Part shown: one piece after another, positions 1 through 14,600 of the stretch
Layout: each line of letters begins with the position of its first letter
Position numbering within the stretch: the stretch's first letter is position 1
Assembly (NCBI RefSeq): GCF_021018805.1
Contig: NC_086248.1
Coordinates: forward strand, 58,595,485-58,659,484
Origin: Prinia subflava
Taxonomy: Eukaryota; Chordata; Aves; Passeriformes; Cisticolidae
DNA: 64,000 nucleotides
Direction: 5' to 3'
Made by a program: the position numbers and the translations under genes
Notes under the pieces: model-generated
Told to the model about the DNA's origin: nothing
Database searches by the model: none
The model's input: the letters and a program-made list of their open reading frames with translations, nothing else

Positions 1-1189
1 TCTGATAGAAATTGATTAAAATACCAGAACTTTACCATCTGCTGAAAACCCACCATCTACTGCACTGAATGTTAAAGATGTTCAATATAAAATTATTAAC
101 GGTGGTTCCCTCCTCAGTCTTTCCAATGCTTATTATCTTCAGCTCTCTGGACATCTCACTCTACTCACTCACTCACTGATGTACCCTCCTACTCTTAATG
201 GATACAAAACAGAACATCACCCCATCCATCCAAACCCCTGAACATAGAGACCAATTTTTATTGCAAAAGAAAGCAGAAAAGGTAATGGAAGGATGTTAAC
301 ACCATTACCTGGAAGGAATCTGGAACTGAGACAGATTTTATTTATATCGTGACTTGTGGATGGGTAAAAGATTTGGACATGTGGGCAAATATACTTGCTA
401 AATTCCTCTATCATTTCAGAAATAGTATGGACTTTTAAAAACATCTGTACATTGGTATAAGTTTGAGCATAAAATGTACATGCATTCCCATTTTTCAGTT
501 GTGATGAAAGTAATCTGAATATAAAAGGTACAAAACTACCAATCTTACAGTGAGCACGTAAATTTTCTATGGCTCTAATGTCCTCTTTGACAAAACCAGA
601 GTTGTTAATAGATCTTTCACAAAACCAGAGTTTTTAATAGGTTAAAAAAAAGATATATGTGTCAGTCTGTGTATTTACACATAACATATATAGAAAAAAA
701 AAAGATCCTAGACAGTGGCTTAAAAAAATTCTAAGATAATCACAAATTTATTATGATGGATTTTAAAGTTAAATGTGGTGAAGTAGGAAAATCTGTGACC
801 TAACAGAATACAAGAATCTGGATTTAAACAACCTAGTTTATGTAACTGAAAAGAAAAACAAAAGAAGAAAATTAATTTAGGGTCAGGATCAACACAAACA
901 ATGCCTAACATCAAACAAAACCAAAACCACCCCCCACACAATAGATTGCTTAGGTTGTCCTCATACCACTGGAAAAACAGAAAGCTGTCTGGTAAAGCAA
1001 CTAAAAAGGTAACAATACAAAGTACATTTTCAAGAAAAATCTGACAGATATTTTTCTGTAAAACAAAAAGGAGAAAAAAAAAACCCCAACTAAAATGTCT
1101 AGTATATGAAGACAAAAATAAAACACTAGGCCAAAGAAACAGGATGTGGTAAAAACCTGTGTTTAGACTACTTGTTGCATTTGGGGAGG
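1..1189. other. Intron sequence downstream of e41
   Basis: AT-rich intron with A-rich runs near 650-710 and 1070-1085. No exon or recognisable repeat seen. A long minus-strand open frame over 720-1283 is rejected (see below). Confidence 0.5.
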
Positions 1190-2455
1190 AAGGCAATTTG
1201 AGGAACCACAGGCTGTTCAGCCTCACCTGGCCCTTTGGAAAGATCATGGAGCACATCCTCCTGGATTCCATTTTCAATGACAAAAAAAGACCAAGAGGCG
1301 ACCAGGAGCATTCAACTTAAATTCACTACCAGCATTTTATGACAAAATTACTGTCTCTGTGGATCAGACTGACTTCAGCATGGCCTTTGATATCATCTCC
1401 CACAGGACCCTCCTCCAGCAGCAGAGAGAGTTCAGGCTAGATAAATGGACTGTTTGTTGGGCTGAAAATGAGCTGCATTACCAGTCTCAATGCCAGTGAT
1501 CAAAGGCTTGATGCCTGGCTGGCAGGTTGCAATGGGCAGAGTACTTCAGAGATTACTGATATTTTATCCCAAATGTCTTCAACATCTTAATGGCATGGAC
1601 CATGGCAGACAGCATTCACTCAGTAAATTTGTGGACAACACTAATGTTGGGAGAGTGGCTGGGACAAAAAATGGCAGACTGATTCCAGAGACTCTTCAGT
1701 AAACTTGAGGTTTGAGACTGCAGAAGCCTTGGAAGGCTGAAGAAATGCAAGTTCTGGACCCTGGGCCGACTAGCTGCATTTCTCAGTACAGGTTAGGAAG
1801 GAAATTGGTAGTGTATTTAATCTGGCAGCTTATAAGGCAAGCCGTAGCACTGGCCTATATTAGGACTGTGAACAAGCACGTGAAGTTATTTCATTATCCT
1901 CATCTAGATTGTGCTGATGAGGCCACATCTTCTCCATGTGATGCCACATCTTCTCCATGTGATTGTGCTCTGACCCATCTCTCTGAGGGTCCCTGAACCC
2001 ATACTGAGCTGAGGAAGAAGGAAGTAGCCAGCAGCCAGTGTAGAACTACTAAGTTATTTAGAGACCTAGAGCACATGTCCTGAACAGAGAGGCTGTGGGA
2101 AATCTCCTTGTTTTAAACTGACAAACAGGAGGCTAAGGGCCAGTCTAACAAAGACCTACAGCTATTTGTGGAAGAATTAAAAAGATGATAGAGGTAAATG
2201 CTCCTCTGTAGTGCCACACAATATAAAAAGGACAGCGGTGACAAGCTGAAAGTTGATGTTACTGACTGGGCATCACAGAAAACCTTTTACAGTAGGTGGT
2301 GGTGCAGGACTGCACCTGGTCCCCTGGTCAGCTGTGGGATCTCCATCTTTTGAGTTTTCCAAAGCTGTTGCTGATCCATGACATGGACTAAGCCCATGAC
2401 AACTGTAATGCTGGACTAGATAACTGTCAGAGGTCCCTTTAACCCCTCTTTTCTG
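1190..2455 (+). mobile_element. CR1-type LINE fragment, degraded
   Basis: Follows the CR1 reverse-transcriptase (ORF2) region in order: segments like ggccctttggaaagatcatg, gacttcagcatggcctttga, then ctcagtaaatttgtggacaa (CR1 'ctcagcaagtttgctgatga'). Near 2400-2445 it runs into 3'-end-like sequence (ggactagataactgtcagag). Many frameshifts and stops; not coding. It contains a 21-base tandem duplication at 1922-1963. Confidence 0.7.
1922..1963. repeat. Two tandem copies of a 21-base unit
   Basis: Unit GCCACATCTTCTCCATGTGA plus T, perfect in both copies (1922-1942, 1943-1963), inside the degraded CR1. Confidence 0.9.
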
Positions 2456-2480
2456 CAGAGAATGTCTACAAAGCACCAAC

Positions 2481-2612
2481 CTGAAAAAGTGTAATCCGGT
2501 CTGTAAGCCTGTCCTCCGTCTCTTCTACCAAACCAACAGTGGGGATGTTTCCTTCAACAGACTCCAGCTGTCTGGTGAGTTCCTGGTAATCTTCATCCAG
2601 ATGCATCCAGGT
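2481..2612 (-). CDS. SYNE1: SYNE1 exon e41 (44 codons), last in window
   Basis: Codes TWMHLDEDYQELTRQLESVE through TDRITLFQ, matching human TWSHLDEDQQELSRQLEVVE and EDRLIDRITLYQ. Acceptor gcttgtag, donor gttggt, phase 0. Reading through the donor gives VGAL and a stop (TAG at about 2466-2468). A CR1 fragment ends within about 25 bases of this donor. The next exon lies below position 1. Confidence 0.96.
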
Positions 2613-5600
2613 CTACAAGCACAAATTATCCATGTATATGGTGAATCTGGGTATCTAAAAATTTTATTACTTTTTTATTTTTTTGATCTGAAATCCTACA
2701 GCTAGCTCCAGGTTGTGAAAGTACTGAAATAACAGTACAAATGTCCACTGAACCAGTAAAGAGACACCATCCCTGTGCCAAGCTCAACTTTTGGTAAGAA
2801 CACATGGATAAAACTGTCATGCTCTCCTCAACCAGCTAAAGCTAAGCAGCTCTTGATACTTAGAGGAACACAACTTGTGCCACCTGAGGGTCACAACAGT
2901 TAAACAGAAAGGACTGCATGTAGTCTATCAGTGCTTTGTGTGTATGACAAAATGGACTGAGGCTTATTAATTCTGTCCAAGCACAGGAAATCAGCATTAC
3001 AGAATATCCTGGTGATTGATCCCAATGGAAGTATAGAGAAGGCCACAGACATTCTTACCTCTAGAACGTATTCCAGCTCCACTCCTCGTTTATGACCCAG
3101 CTTTAACACAGCTGAAGCTCGTGTCATTATCTCTGAATGTGACTGAGTTTCTTTCAAGAGGGCAAGACTACTCATCTTTCTAAAAAGTGTTTCTGTCAGG
3201 ATCATGTGAGACTCCAACCCTTGAAAATATTCCTGAAAAATTTGGATGTGAGGGAGAGGGAGAATAGAAAAGAGAAAGTGCAATTGTTACTCAATTTATT
3301 TCTACTAAAAGAACATTTTAAGAGATAAGCAGTACAATCAAGTATCTACACAGAATTAGGTAAACCTTTCACTTCACAACATTTCACAAAATCCAGCGTA
3401 ATTTAAAGAGGACAATGGTCTGTTCAAAGAAAGGAGTCAGTCATTCTTTCCACACAAATTCCATCCTGACCCTCATTCCAAAAAAAACCCCAGCTCAAAT
3501 CAGAGAAACAACCCCAAAAAATTCTGCATAATGAAAATGTGGAAAGTACTTGTCCTATTTGTGGGTGCTATCACCAGATGTAAATTTCTGTTAAAAATAA
3601 ATGGAGTGATGGATGAAATTGCTATTTAACACGACAAGACAATACTAGGAACTTGTTATTAGAGTAGTGAAGAAAATGCAATCTATCTGGGTTCACCTTC
3701 AACAAAGCATTTGAAACTCAGTCTGTCAGAACAGTTCACTGGCTCCAATTTAAAACTGGCCCACTATTCTGAAAAGCTCCTGAATCTTTAGGAACAGATG
3801 GCTAGCAATTTGCTCTTCAGAAGTGTCCCGGTTTTGGCTGGGATAGAGTTAATTTTCTTCTTAGTAGCTGGTACAGCACTGTGTTCTGGCTTTACTATGG
3901 GAATAATGTTGAGGACACAGTGGTGTTTTGTTTGTTGCTGAGTAGTGTTTACCCCAAGTCAAGGACTTATCAGTTCCCCTTGTTCTGCCAGTGAGGAGGT
4001 GTGTGAGGAGCCTGGAGGCAGCATGGTCAGGAAAGCTGACCTGAAGAGGCCAAAGGGATATCCTATACAATAAAGCATCATGTTCAGTGTATAAACTGGG
4101 GGGAGCTGTCTGGAAGCTGCTGATGTCTGCTTGGGGACAGGTTGGCTATTGGTCAGGAGGTGGTGAACAACTGTATTTTACATAATTTATTGTTTCTCTT
4201 GTGTTTATTTCTCTCTCTCTCCTTTCCATTGCAGTTATATTTACTATTTATATTATTTTTATAATTAGTGCTATTAGTATTAATATTCATCTCTCAACCC
4301 ACAAGGCTTGCCTTTTCTTTCTGATTCTCCTTCTCCCTAAGGAAGGAACACATAAGGAGGAAGCAGCTGTGCGGTTCTTAATTTCCCATTGGGGCTAAAC
4401 CATGACAACAATCTTACAGTCATCACTAGTCCTGTAAAAAATCCTGGTTTCTTACCTTATGTTTTTCAAGCAGCGACTGAACCTCTTCCTTGGAAGAGAC
4501 AATCATTTTCTGGTCACCAGCCATTTTTTCTTGGCCTGTTTCTACCAGGTCAGCCAGGTCCTGCAAAGCCCGTTCGTACTGCCTCTTAAGAGCCATATTC
4601 TGATTCAGATCACTCCTCCTGGATCCAATGATCATCAGCAGCTCATCATACTTATCCTGGGGGGCAAAGGGCAGCAGTGGTGATTCTCACTTCACACCTT
4701 ACATGTCTTTCTAGAAGCAACTTTACTGTGCCTGTACTCTCTGAATACTAGCAGAATAACACTTATTTCCAACTCAAAAAGAGTTTGCAGATATACTGAC
4801 TTCATTGATAAATTAACTCATCACTTAAAGACAGAAAATACAAGCAAGACTTGCAAGTCTTCAAAGTACATGCACTTGGGGAAAAAAAACCCAGCAGAAT
4901 ACTAAATACATACTAAATGTTAGTACTTATGTAGTAGTTAAGTATTTAATAATACATGCTAAAATGCCTTTAAATCCCTTCTTCTAAACTGCCTTATGAA
5001 CAATAAAAAGACGCATTCCTTTGATATCACAGGTGAGAAAGGTAATAGGATGGACAGGTATAGGATGGAACTAGTGAACTATACCTGGATCTTAGACAAC
5101 TCTTGTACAGAGGGTTGGTCAATCTGTAGCTTGTCTACACGCTTCTTTAATTCATTGATTCCAGCGTCTAGTTCCTTTAAACCTTCCTCTGCCTGCAGTA
5201 TGACCTGTACATGAAAATTACATTGCTTAGTTTTAAGTTTCAATAACAGTAGCGGGCCTATTCACATTCTTTTCTGCTTGTAGTAATAATCACACCTTCA
5301 AAGTGCTGAAATTTTAAATGCTATGGAGGATGCTATGAAGGAAACGTATTCATTAAAAGTTGGGAGAGCCCAGTCTTTTCTTAAAGTTAAATAAGCTTAT
5401 CATCATTACCTTTTAATAACAAGTTCTTTTAGTATCATATAAAATACTATGTTTAGTGTTTTTTATACCAAACATTGCTATGAATTTCCATGCTTTCAAC
5501 TATATAGTAGAGGCCCCAAATTTTTTTTTAATGTAATGATGTCATTTAAGAATTTTTTTTATTAACAGTCATATCTGAGCACCAAGCAAACAACCATCAC

Positions 5601-8600
5601 AGCAGAACCCATGTATGAAAGCAGAGAGCTGTGTGTAATTCCCTTTCAAGTCTGGAATGGGACCAGAATTACTGTCAAGGAAAAAGATTTGTACCTCCCC
5701 TTTCGCATTTGGAAAATTACAACTTAAGAACACAGATTGGTATCTGCAAGTGTCTGAAGGTGATGAGTTTTTCCAGTGGAAGCTACAAGCTTCCCTAGGT
5801 CTCTGCTGAAGTAAAACATGCAGATTACAACAAAGTTAAAAGCGTGAGGTAGATTCCTGTACTTAAAGTCATTTGATGAGGCCCTTTCTTGGCAGCTTCC
5901 TATCCAAATAGTTTTCAACTATGTATGTGAAGTAGAACTCCTACCTATCAGTAGCATGGAGTTTGCACAATACAGTCACTAAACTTCCACTTCCTGCAAC
6001 TGAAGTCACCAGGCTGATTAAGGGCCTTATTTCTACTTTCCTAATCACATATTGAACAAGCAGCAATGGTTTTAAATTTGAATGTCTTATCAGCCAAGGG
6101 AGATTTTCTGAAACAACAGTTTCACTTGCTTTTGTTACCACATTGTTTTCCTAGCTAGTAATTACTTTAATCATATTGCTATTTAATTTTTGCCAATGTT
6201 TGGTATCATGAAAGATAGAAAAGAAAGACACAGTGTGACTTCTCTTTTTCATACAGGAGTCATAAACTCCTTCAAAAATTGAATGTCAGGTATGTGAAGT
6301 CCAGTACTTCTGTTTAACTGTTTACCATTCAGTCACCCACTGGCACCAGACTCCACCAATAAAAAAATCTACAAAAAGTAGCCCTTAGCATACTTCATTC
6401 ATTTTTCTCACTGGCAAAACAGAAACAAGAAAACAGGATATACTTTTTCATATAAATAATTAATTAATCATGAGGCCATTCCTGATAAAAAGTAACAATT
6501 ACTGCCTTAAATTAAAATGAGTAACGTTAAAGACATCACTATAAACCAGTGAACAGGAAAGTACCTTTGGTTCTTAATAAAGTTCAATAGTCAAACAATT
6601 TAGCAAAACTCTTCATTGAAGTTTTCTTTTTTTCAAATACTGCCCAGTATAAACATAACTAGGTACTAGGTCAGCTGGGGAGATGAGAGAGACACTTCTG
6701 CTAGGGTTTTTTTTTTTGTTATTGTGCCTTTTTGTTTTATTTACTTATATATGTGTAGTACACTCCTGGACACGCTCATTTTCCTATACGTCACGTGAAC
6801 TTGTTTCTTCTCCCATTTAAAGCAACTGTTCTCTAGAATCCTCTTATACTTTGGATAAAAACTTTACCTCTTCCCCTCTCCCCAAGTGACACATACGTAG
6901 TAGTACCTGCATTTGTTCTGTTTCTGGTCTGTCAGCTGCCTCTGCTAATTTCTGTAGAACCAAGTATTTGTTATCGGCCACTGATGTAAACATGAGCTTC
7001 AGATCATTCTACAGGAGACAAAACCAACAAATTAGAGCCAGTTGCAGTACAAAACAACTGGAAAATATTCCATGTTTCAAAAAGCTTAAAGCATTAACTA
7101 TTACATGGTAGCACTACAGCATAAAAACTATTCAAAAAGCACCATAATTAGCCAATGCAAAAAAATTAACTTTGATGAAAATCCAGTTATGTAAGTTAAG
7201 AGCTAAAGTGACTCATATTTAAAACGTATCTCGGGAATGCACTTCTACTTTTGCCTTCCAATTAAATAATTAATTACCAAGAGTCATTACCTCCATGGAA
7301 CAAAAACATTCTAGTGCAGTTTATTCAATCACATATGATTGTAAACAAGCTTGGTTTTACTTTTTAAGGCAAGTTTTTTTAATGACAAACTTGAGTAAAT
7401 ATAACACATAATTAAACAAGGCCTCTACATATTACAGGGCTAACCACAAGCTAAAACTTTCAGAATATTTTATCAGAACAGACACATAAATAGTACTTAA
7501 TTTTGCTGAAACACAACCAATTATCTTTCTCTTGCATTTTTCTCAACAGAAAATTATCAGCACATTTTTCTGAGACTTTCAGCATTACACAAGAAGTCTA
7601 TTAATGATTTAGTATTTATTTTTACATTCAGTAATTATTTTAAATACTGAAAATCTCTAAGAATAATTCAATGAATTCTGATCAGCCTTGCTGTCATCAG
7701 CAAATGGAAGTCTTTCATTGAAAAATGGGAAACTGCAGAGAAAAGATTATGGAGTTTGAAAGGAAATCTAGTAGTAACAATCTAAGAAAAGATGACCCTA
7801 ATCTAAAGACACGAGAAATGTATTTTTTAATGGGGTTTTTAATTAAAAATAAACCATACTGAAGGGCTTCATATATTAATGATAATGATAATAATAGGAA
7901 ATAAGGTAGAGACCAAGTAAGATCTGAAAGCATTTCTGAACTCTGAAAAGTTTTCTGAAAGTGCATGTTCCTCCACTTATCAGCATTTTTTCATACTTCC
8001 ACAACACAGACTTCCTTTTATGTAAGACATGAGGGTGAGACAGTACGGAAAGATTATCACTTTACAGTAATTGCATGAGCTGTAGAAGCCTTCTAGGAGA
8101 GAGTTTAAATTTCGAATAATTATTAGGACATCAAATTTTGCATAGCCTGAGAAGTTTGATCTTTCAGTAAAAAAACCCTGTGACAACCTTGTTCTTTTGA
8201 TTTGGTACCAAACATTCACAGCTTTTATATTCCATTTGCCACACACCTCTGTTAATTTCATCACCTCATACCTTGAATGTGATGATTTGCTGGAGCCGCC
8301 CTTTCATCTGGTGGCATCTCTGGTTCACCACTGACTCCAGTAAGGTCAGTCTTCTCAGGAGACAATCCAAAGTGTTTTCTATAATAACCCTCTTATCACT
8401 ACCGTCAGGAAACAGCTGAGCAAACAAATTCTTGTTCTTCTCCACTTCTTCTGTTATGTCTTTGATTTCTTTGGCAAGAGACTAATTTTGTAGAAAAACA
8501 GAAGTGACAATGAGACATTCTGGAAAGTAGGCAAACATTGTCATAACCACTGTCAATTTTGCAATGATTTAGTGAATTTTTCACATTGTTGCTATACACA

Positions 8601-11600
8601 CACTAGAAAAAAGATGGCAGCTACAGTAATCTGATAGTAAAAGAGATTCCATGCCCCAAGGAAACAAGTGCTGGAACAAAATGATGTAAAGACACAGAAA
8701 CATCTAGGCTGGATTTAAAGTCTTCTAGTTCAACCCTCCTGAAGTAAATACGGACATGTTCAACTACATCAGGATGCTCAGAGCCCTCTCAAGCCTGAAT
8801 TTGAATGCTTCCAGGGATGGGATATCCACCATCTCTCTGGGCAAACTGCTCCAACATTTCCACACTCTCATTCTGAAAAACTTCTTCCTTGTATCTTGTC
8901 TGCATCTATCCTCTTCAGTTGAAAACAGTTATTCCTTTGTCCTATTCCCTCTCTCTCTCTTTCTCCCCCCACCACTCAATTCTTTCCATCTCCCTCATCC
9001 CTAATTAATGTTGATGAACTTGAACTGTTTCTATATCCCAGAGCATCCCTCCCTCTTTTACATTTTGTTTCAATTTCGACAATGTGGTGTTTGATAATAC
9101 TTAGAAAAGATGTTAAACAAAAGAAAGAGTCTGTGCTTTCTGCAACATTCTCAACGTGGTCAACTGCAGAGTGCTGCAGTTACATAGAGATTTTGTCAGC
9201 AACATGTCACTTATCCAGGATTCTAACACTTTTGCACTAAAATGCACACTTTTTGGCAATTAAAAGGAAGTACTACTCATGGATTCCTTACCTCTTGCTT
9301 GCAGACATAGTTTTCTGTTTCCTCCTCTGGCAACAGAGCTGTAGCAACAAAGACTTGCTCTTCCACACCATCCAGCCACATGGAGGTGGCAGTGACACCA
9401 TCATACAGCTTCTGTTCAAGATGCAAGGTCTCCTCCACCCGTCCAGCCTGGGCAAAGAAACCAGAGAACTCCAACAATTTCACTGTTAATGGGGCTTTGC
9501 CGTAGGACTGGTGTAAAGACAACTGAAATTACCTCAGATGAGACATCTTCAAAGGCCTGGTTCAATTCAACCAATACTGGTGACACTAAGGATTTATCTT
9601 CATCCTGTGCCTCCTCCTTACATAAAGACATTCCAGGTATTAGTCTTTTCGGTCTGCTATAAAGCTGCTGAGAGAGAAGCAATAATTAGGATGCATCTAC
9701 CATATTTAGGACACAAAATTCAGCTGCACAGATTCCCTACTGACTGAGGATAACACCTGCTAACACTCATGGTCCTCCCACAAATGCTCCATGTCATGAA
9801 TATTTTGTATAAATATTGCTCAACAGGAGGTCTACTAGAAATGCAGGATAAATGCTTGCAGCCAGAATTAAAAATTACTAGTTTTACCAAAAATATAATC
9901 AATTACTGTTTAATTAATATAAGGTATTTAGAACTTTGGAAGCTGATTAATGGAGTGTTATACAAAGAAGAGTGGATTTGGGTCTATAAACAATACAATG
10001 GAAGACATATGTTAATATAGTCTTTGGTTTGTCCCCAGTTTAATTCAGTAGAAATACCGTGCCTGAAATTCCTTACCCACTAAGATCAAGAATAGAATGT
10101 AACCAATAAATTCAAACTGAAAATAACAGTCTTCCTCTAAGCTGCTGCCAGAGTACTGATCAATTCCAGAGGGACGATTTGTGACAAAATTATCCTGAGC
10201 TACCTAAGTAGATCAACATTTTGTCTGAGCTCCTTCTTCCTTTCTAGTTCATTAACCTGATAGTAGTGCAATTCAAATCACTTTGAACATGAGCAGTGCT
10301 GGTGCCAATATTTAACAGCTTTTAAAGGTGTCACAAAAATAAAATGTTCCATATCTCATTAACTACAGCACCTTAACGGATCTACATATTGTACCTCTTG
10401 TAACAACCACTTTCAAAGAGAAAATGGAAAGAGAAATTTTAAAAAGCTACCAGTTGTTCTTTTTCCAAAGTTTTCTGGAGCAGTCTCTGCTTGGTACTGA
10501 ATTCCTGGTTTAGGCTTTCCCATTTCCTCTTCATCTGTTCTTCAGATGATGGCTTCTCACCTTCTAAGACCAATTCCTCAGAGAGTACATCAGGCTTCTC
10601 ACTGAATCAGAAGATGCATAAAGGTTTAACAAATGCAAAAGTTATAACCATTTAAAGTTATAATTTTCCATTAGAAAATCCTACATTTAAATTAAATGCT
10701 AGTTTTTAAAGCTTTGACTTGTTGGTTTTGGCTTTGTTTTTCTGATAATAAGATGAAGGCTGGTTTGAATAGCAAGAAGTTCTCATCTGATGAAATAAAA
10801 TGTACTTTCTAAAAGACTGTTTAGAATTGCAAGTACCCGAAATAAGTAAAAAATCCCCAAACCAGACTGAATATATATTACACTGAAATGCAACCTATAA
10901 AGAGATTTTAGTTCAAAGCATGAATTAAAATAAATATCTCATCTGACTCCTTCCTCACCTCTTTTCTCAAAATGGCAGACATTTTATTGCAGGACAAGCA
11001 TATGAGTTTAGCTTTGCTAAACAGTTAATCACATTCAGAATTTTCTGTTTGGTGGGGTTTGTTTGTTTTGCTTGTTTTGTTTTTGATTTTTTTTTTTTTT
11101 AAATTTCTACAGCACACAATCACTTGACAGAAGGAAGTCTCAGACAGGAGACTGGTTAAGTACTTTCTGGCATTAGAATTAAGGCTTCAAAGGAAAAAAT
11201 ACTTGCTAATTGCACGAAAAATAAAATTAGGCAAAGAGTATCTCATCTGGGAAGATCTGGTTATAATGGCAATACCAATGTTTGAGTGCTGGTCCATAAA
11301 GTTACAGATACTGATCCACTTCTTGTCTAATGAGTCTCACTAGACTTTAATTTTAGTGCAATTTCTGCTAATAAGGATAAAGGGCATTTCTAAATGCTGA
11401 AGGTGATCAATTACCACAAAAAATTTTGTGTAACTGTATTATCAGACCCCTGAATTATAAACCAGGACTCCAATAGCCTCGGTGGTGTATAAAAATGAAA
11501 CCACAAAAATTAGAGGATTATGAGCAGAAGAGGGATGTAAGCACAGGGAGGACAAAGCACAGCCATAGAAATTTACTTTTTGGAGCAACATATGAAAGCA

Positions 11601-14600
11601 CACCTTATAGACAGGCCTTCAGCAGAGCTTTGCTGCGTTAGGATCTCTCCTCCACGGCATGCTACTGATCGAAGCAGATTCTTCTGCTCTTCTAGCTCCT
11701 GCTCCAGCTCCTAGCACAGCAAGTTACAAAAACCAGAACAAATCTCAAACAGACTGGTTTTGCCTTGGAAGGACATGTCTACCTTGTTTAACTGTCATGC
11801 AAAGTTAGCTGAGCTACTTCTGAAATAGCTTGCTTGAACACCTGAAGTGGTCCAAAATCCCCAGACAGGGACACAGAAAAATTGGGTACATAAACTGGAT
11901 TACTGAAGTAATTACTGAATACAATGCAGTTTCTGGAACCTACCCTAGTGAGAAAATCTTCAAATCATTCAACACAATGTGTCATGTAATATGCGTATCT
12001 TTGCTTGTATAAAGACGAAGTTCTTATTTTGAGTATTATCTTTTCTTCTTAGAGTAACTTAAAGGCTTGATCCAATTTTATTCTACCGATGGACAAAACA
12101 AGTATAGAGTGATAACGTGAACTGACCATGGTTACCCAGGAAGTCTAGCCTGCCTGACTGTTACAGATATAAGACAGGGAACTCAGATGCATCATTACAA
12201 AAGCAGTGAGTAAGAAACACTGTAAAAATTAAAATTCCAGAGGAAATTTTAACAAGAGTTGCCCAGCTATAGTATTAAGTGCAATCTAAAGATGGGAGTA
12301 AAAGAAATGCAAAACACCAACTTTCTGTTGCTGCAGGGTACTCTGCTGCTGCTGTGAGCGAGTAGTTCTTGCTTGTGCCAGCCATTCTTGAACACTGGGG
12401 CTTTGTGAGGAAACGAAGTCCAGATCACTCTCCTCCTTTTCTTGTAAAGACCCCTGCTTTAAAAAAGAGACATTAAGATTTAAGAAGTCTCTTACATTGT
12501 TAGAGAGCAGGCAGGTTCAGCTCATCTATGCAAAATCTCTCAAGTTGCTGGCTCATGTAAATCCTGAAGTGTGCAATTACTTTAGATTTCTGACTTCTAC
12601 TGGTTTTTGGTTACCAGCAAGAAAAGCATCCCTAAAAATATAAAAATAAACATAAATCATCGCACTTAGCAGAATCAGAGACCACATGTCAGAGACCTTG
12701 GAATGATATGTTTCTAAAGATTGTTCTGCTCCTAAAAACCAGCTTTGATTTGTAAAGGAGGGTGCAGCTTTACCTGGCAATGCAGGGATTCAGTGACTTT
12801 TTTCAGCCAGTTTTTTTATCTAATTAAAACAATTTTTTTGTCTAATTGAAAAGGAGAAAATTCTGGTTGTCATTCTGGTCAATATTTATTTATCAGTAAG
12901 TACATAACTCTATGTTCAGCAGAAACACACTGGGTAAACAGCAGATGACATGATATGAACAGCAGAGAAAGTGAGATCAAACCACAGAATGTTAGAACAG
13001 CACAGCAAAAGCAACAGATCTTTCCATTCATATTTCTATCATGTTTTTCCAACATGAGTGATTAGACAGGCTTTCTGTGTAAGCAATGCAAAAAGAACAA
13101 CTGCCTTAATAGCTCAAAAAAAAAAGTTTTATCAACTTCTTAGCTTCCAAAGTCTATGTTGGCTGTAAGTTTGAATAATTTTAGCAGCCAGTGTATCCAA
13201 ATGTAAGTATTTTAACATACTTTATGTTAAAGACAGACTTGTAGGTCTTGGCCTTATGTTAAAGACAGACTTTTAGGTCTGGCTACTTAGATGTACACAT
13301 CTCTCTGGATTTATTTACTATTACCTGCAGTCATATGATGACTGTAGAGCTTGCACCTTTTTGGTTTTTTTTAAAGCTTCAAGATCTAAAGCTAGAGCTT
13401 AATACCTCTCCCATTTTGTCTATGTATTCCATTTTTGTAGGATTCATATTACGCCCATGATTCAGCTTTTATTCTAAATAGATTAAGACTGCCAAATTGT
13501 CCCACAATGGGCTCTCCAAAACACAGACCCTCTGCCTTCCAGACGTTTCAAATCAGACAGGGAGCAGCACGGCAGAAGGTGGGTCTGGAAATCCTACCTG
13601 CCTCACTCACCTGGTGCTCCTTATCCTAACAACTGAGATGAACCTTTGCCACCAGTGACCCTGGCACCAGCCACTGAAACAGCAGTTTTGCTAAGTAGTA
13701 GAAGGTGAGGTGTAATATTTTAATTTTGAGGGATGATGAGTGTACTGAAGTTGAAAGGACTGATAACTGTTAGAGGATGTAAACTGTTGGAGGAGCAAAA
13801 CAAGCATGAAGTACCTGGTGCTAAAAAGAACCATTAGCCCCTGCTCTATGAAATAACTTTTTTTTACTATGGTTTCAGTTTGCAGGTAAACTCTTTATAG
13901 GAACAAGTTTCTAGAAAAGCTGACTGAGATGGAGTGTGAACAATGTTATTGCAGAATGTCAGACTGGGCAAAGAAAATAGTATGTGAGAAGTAAGGAAGG
14001 TCTGGAATTACAGCTCTTCTATTACAAGTTAGGAAACAGGCAATCTTTCTGTAATTTGTTGGAGGGGAAATCTGCCTAATTTTATATACTCTAGGGACTA
14101 TAGCTATTCAACTTGTGAATTTCTTTAGAGAATAGTATCTAGCTCTTTGTATTTGAGCAGGCTGGTTGATTTCAGTTACATTTTGGGTCTCCAAGTCACC
14201 TTTTCTCTATCACTAGTGATGTTCATTAACTAAAATCAGAAGAAAACTGAAATTGTTCCAAGAAAGTCAGAGAATCTCACACTGACTCCTGAAAAGCCTT
14301 GTGCACAGGAGTAACAGACAGGCTGAAATATAGTTTAAGGAAAATATAGCTCAGTCTTTATAACAGTCTTTCAGTGCCACTTGGGAGGTTTCTTCTTTTG
14401 GGAGGAGGCTGGTCTACACCTCTGGGCAATTACAAGGTTATCAGAACATCTGGAGACATGTAAAAGTCTGAGGTTTTTACATGCATGAACAAAAATGCTG
14501 TTAGCTTCGAATGTTCCTCAAGGCTAGTACTTGCATTGGATAGAATTTGGGGCATCTGATGCTCTTGGCCTCAGTCCTCAGTGTTTGGAAAATGACATTA

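Noticed and set aside
720..1283. 187-codon minus-strand open frame
   Set aside because: Residues are dominated by Phe, Leu and Ser from A/T-rich sequence, it partly runs antisense to CR1, and there is no family resemblance.
4069..4074. AATAAA within the solo LTR
   Set aside because: Lies upstream of the TATA box in the LTR, so it is unlikely to be the LTR poly-A signal.
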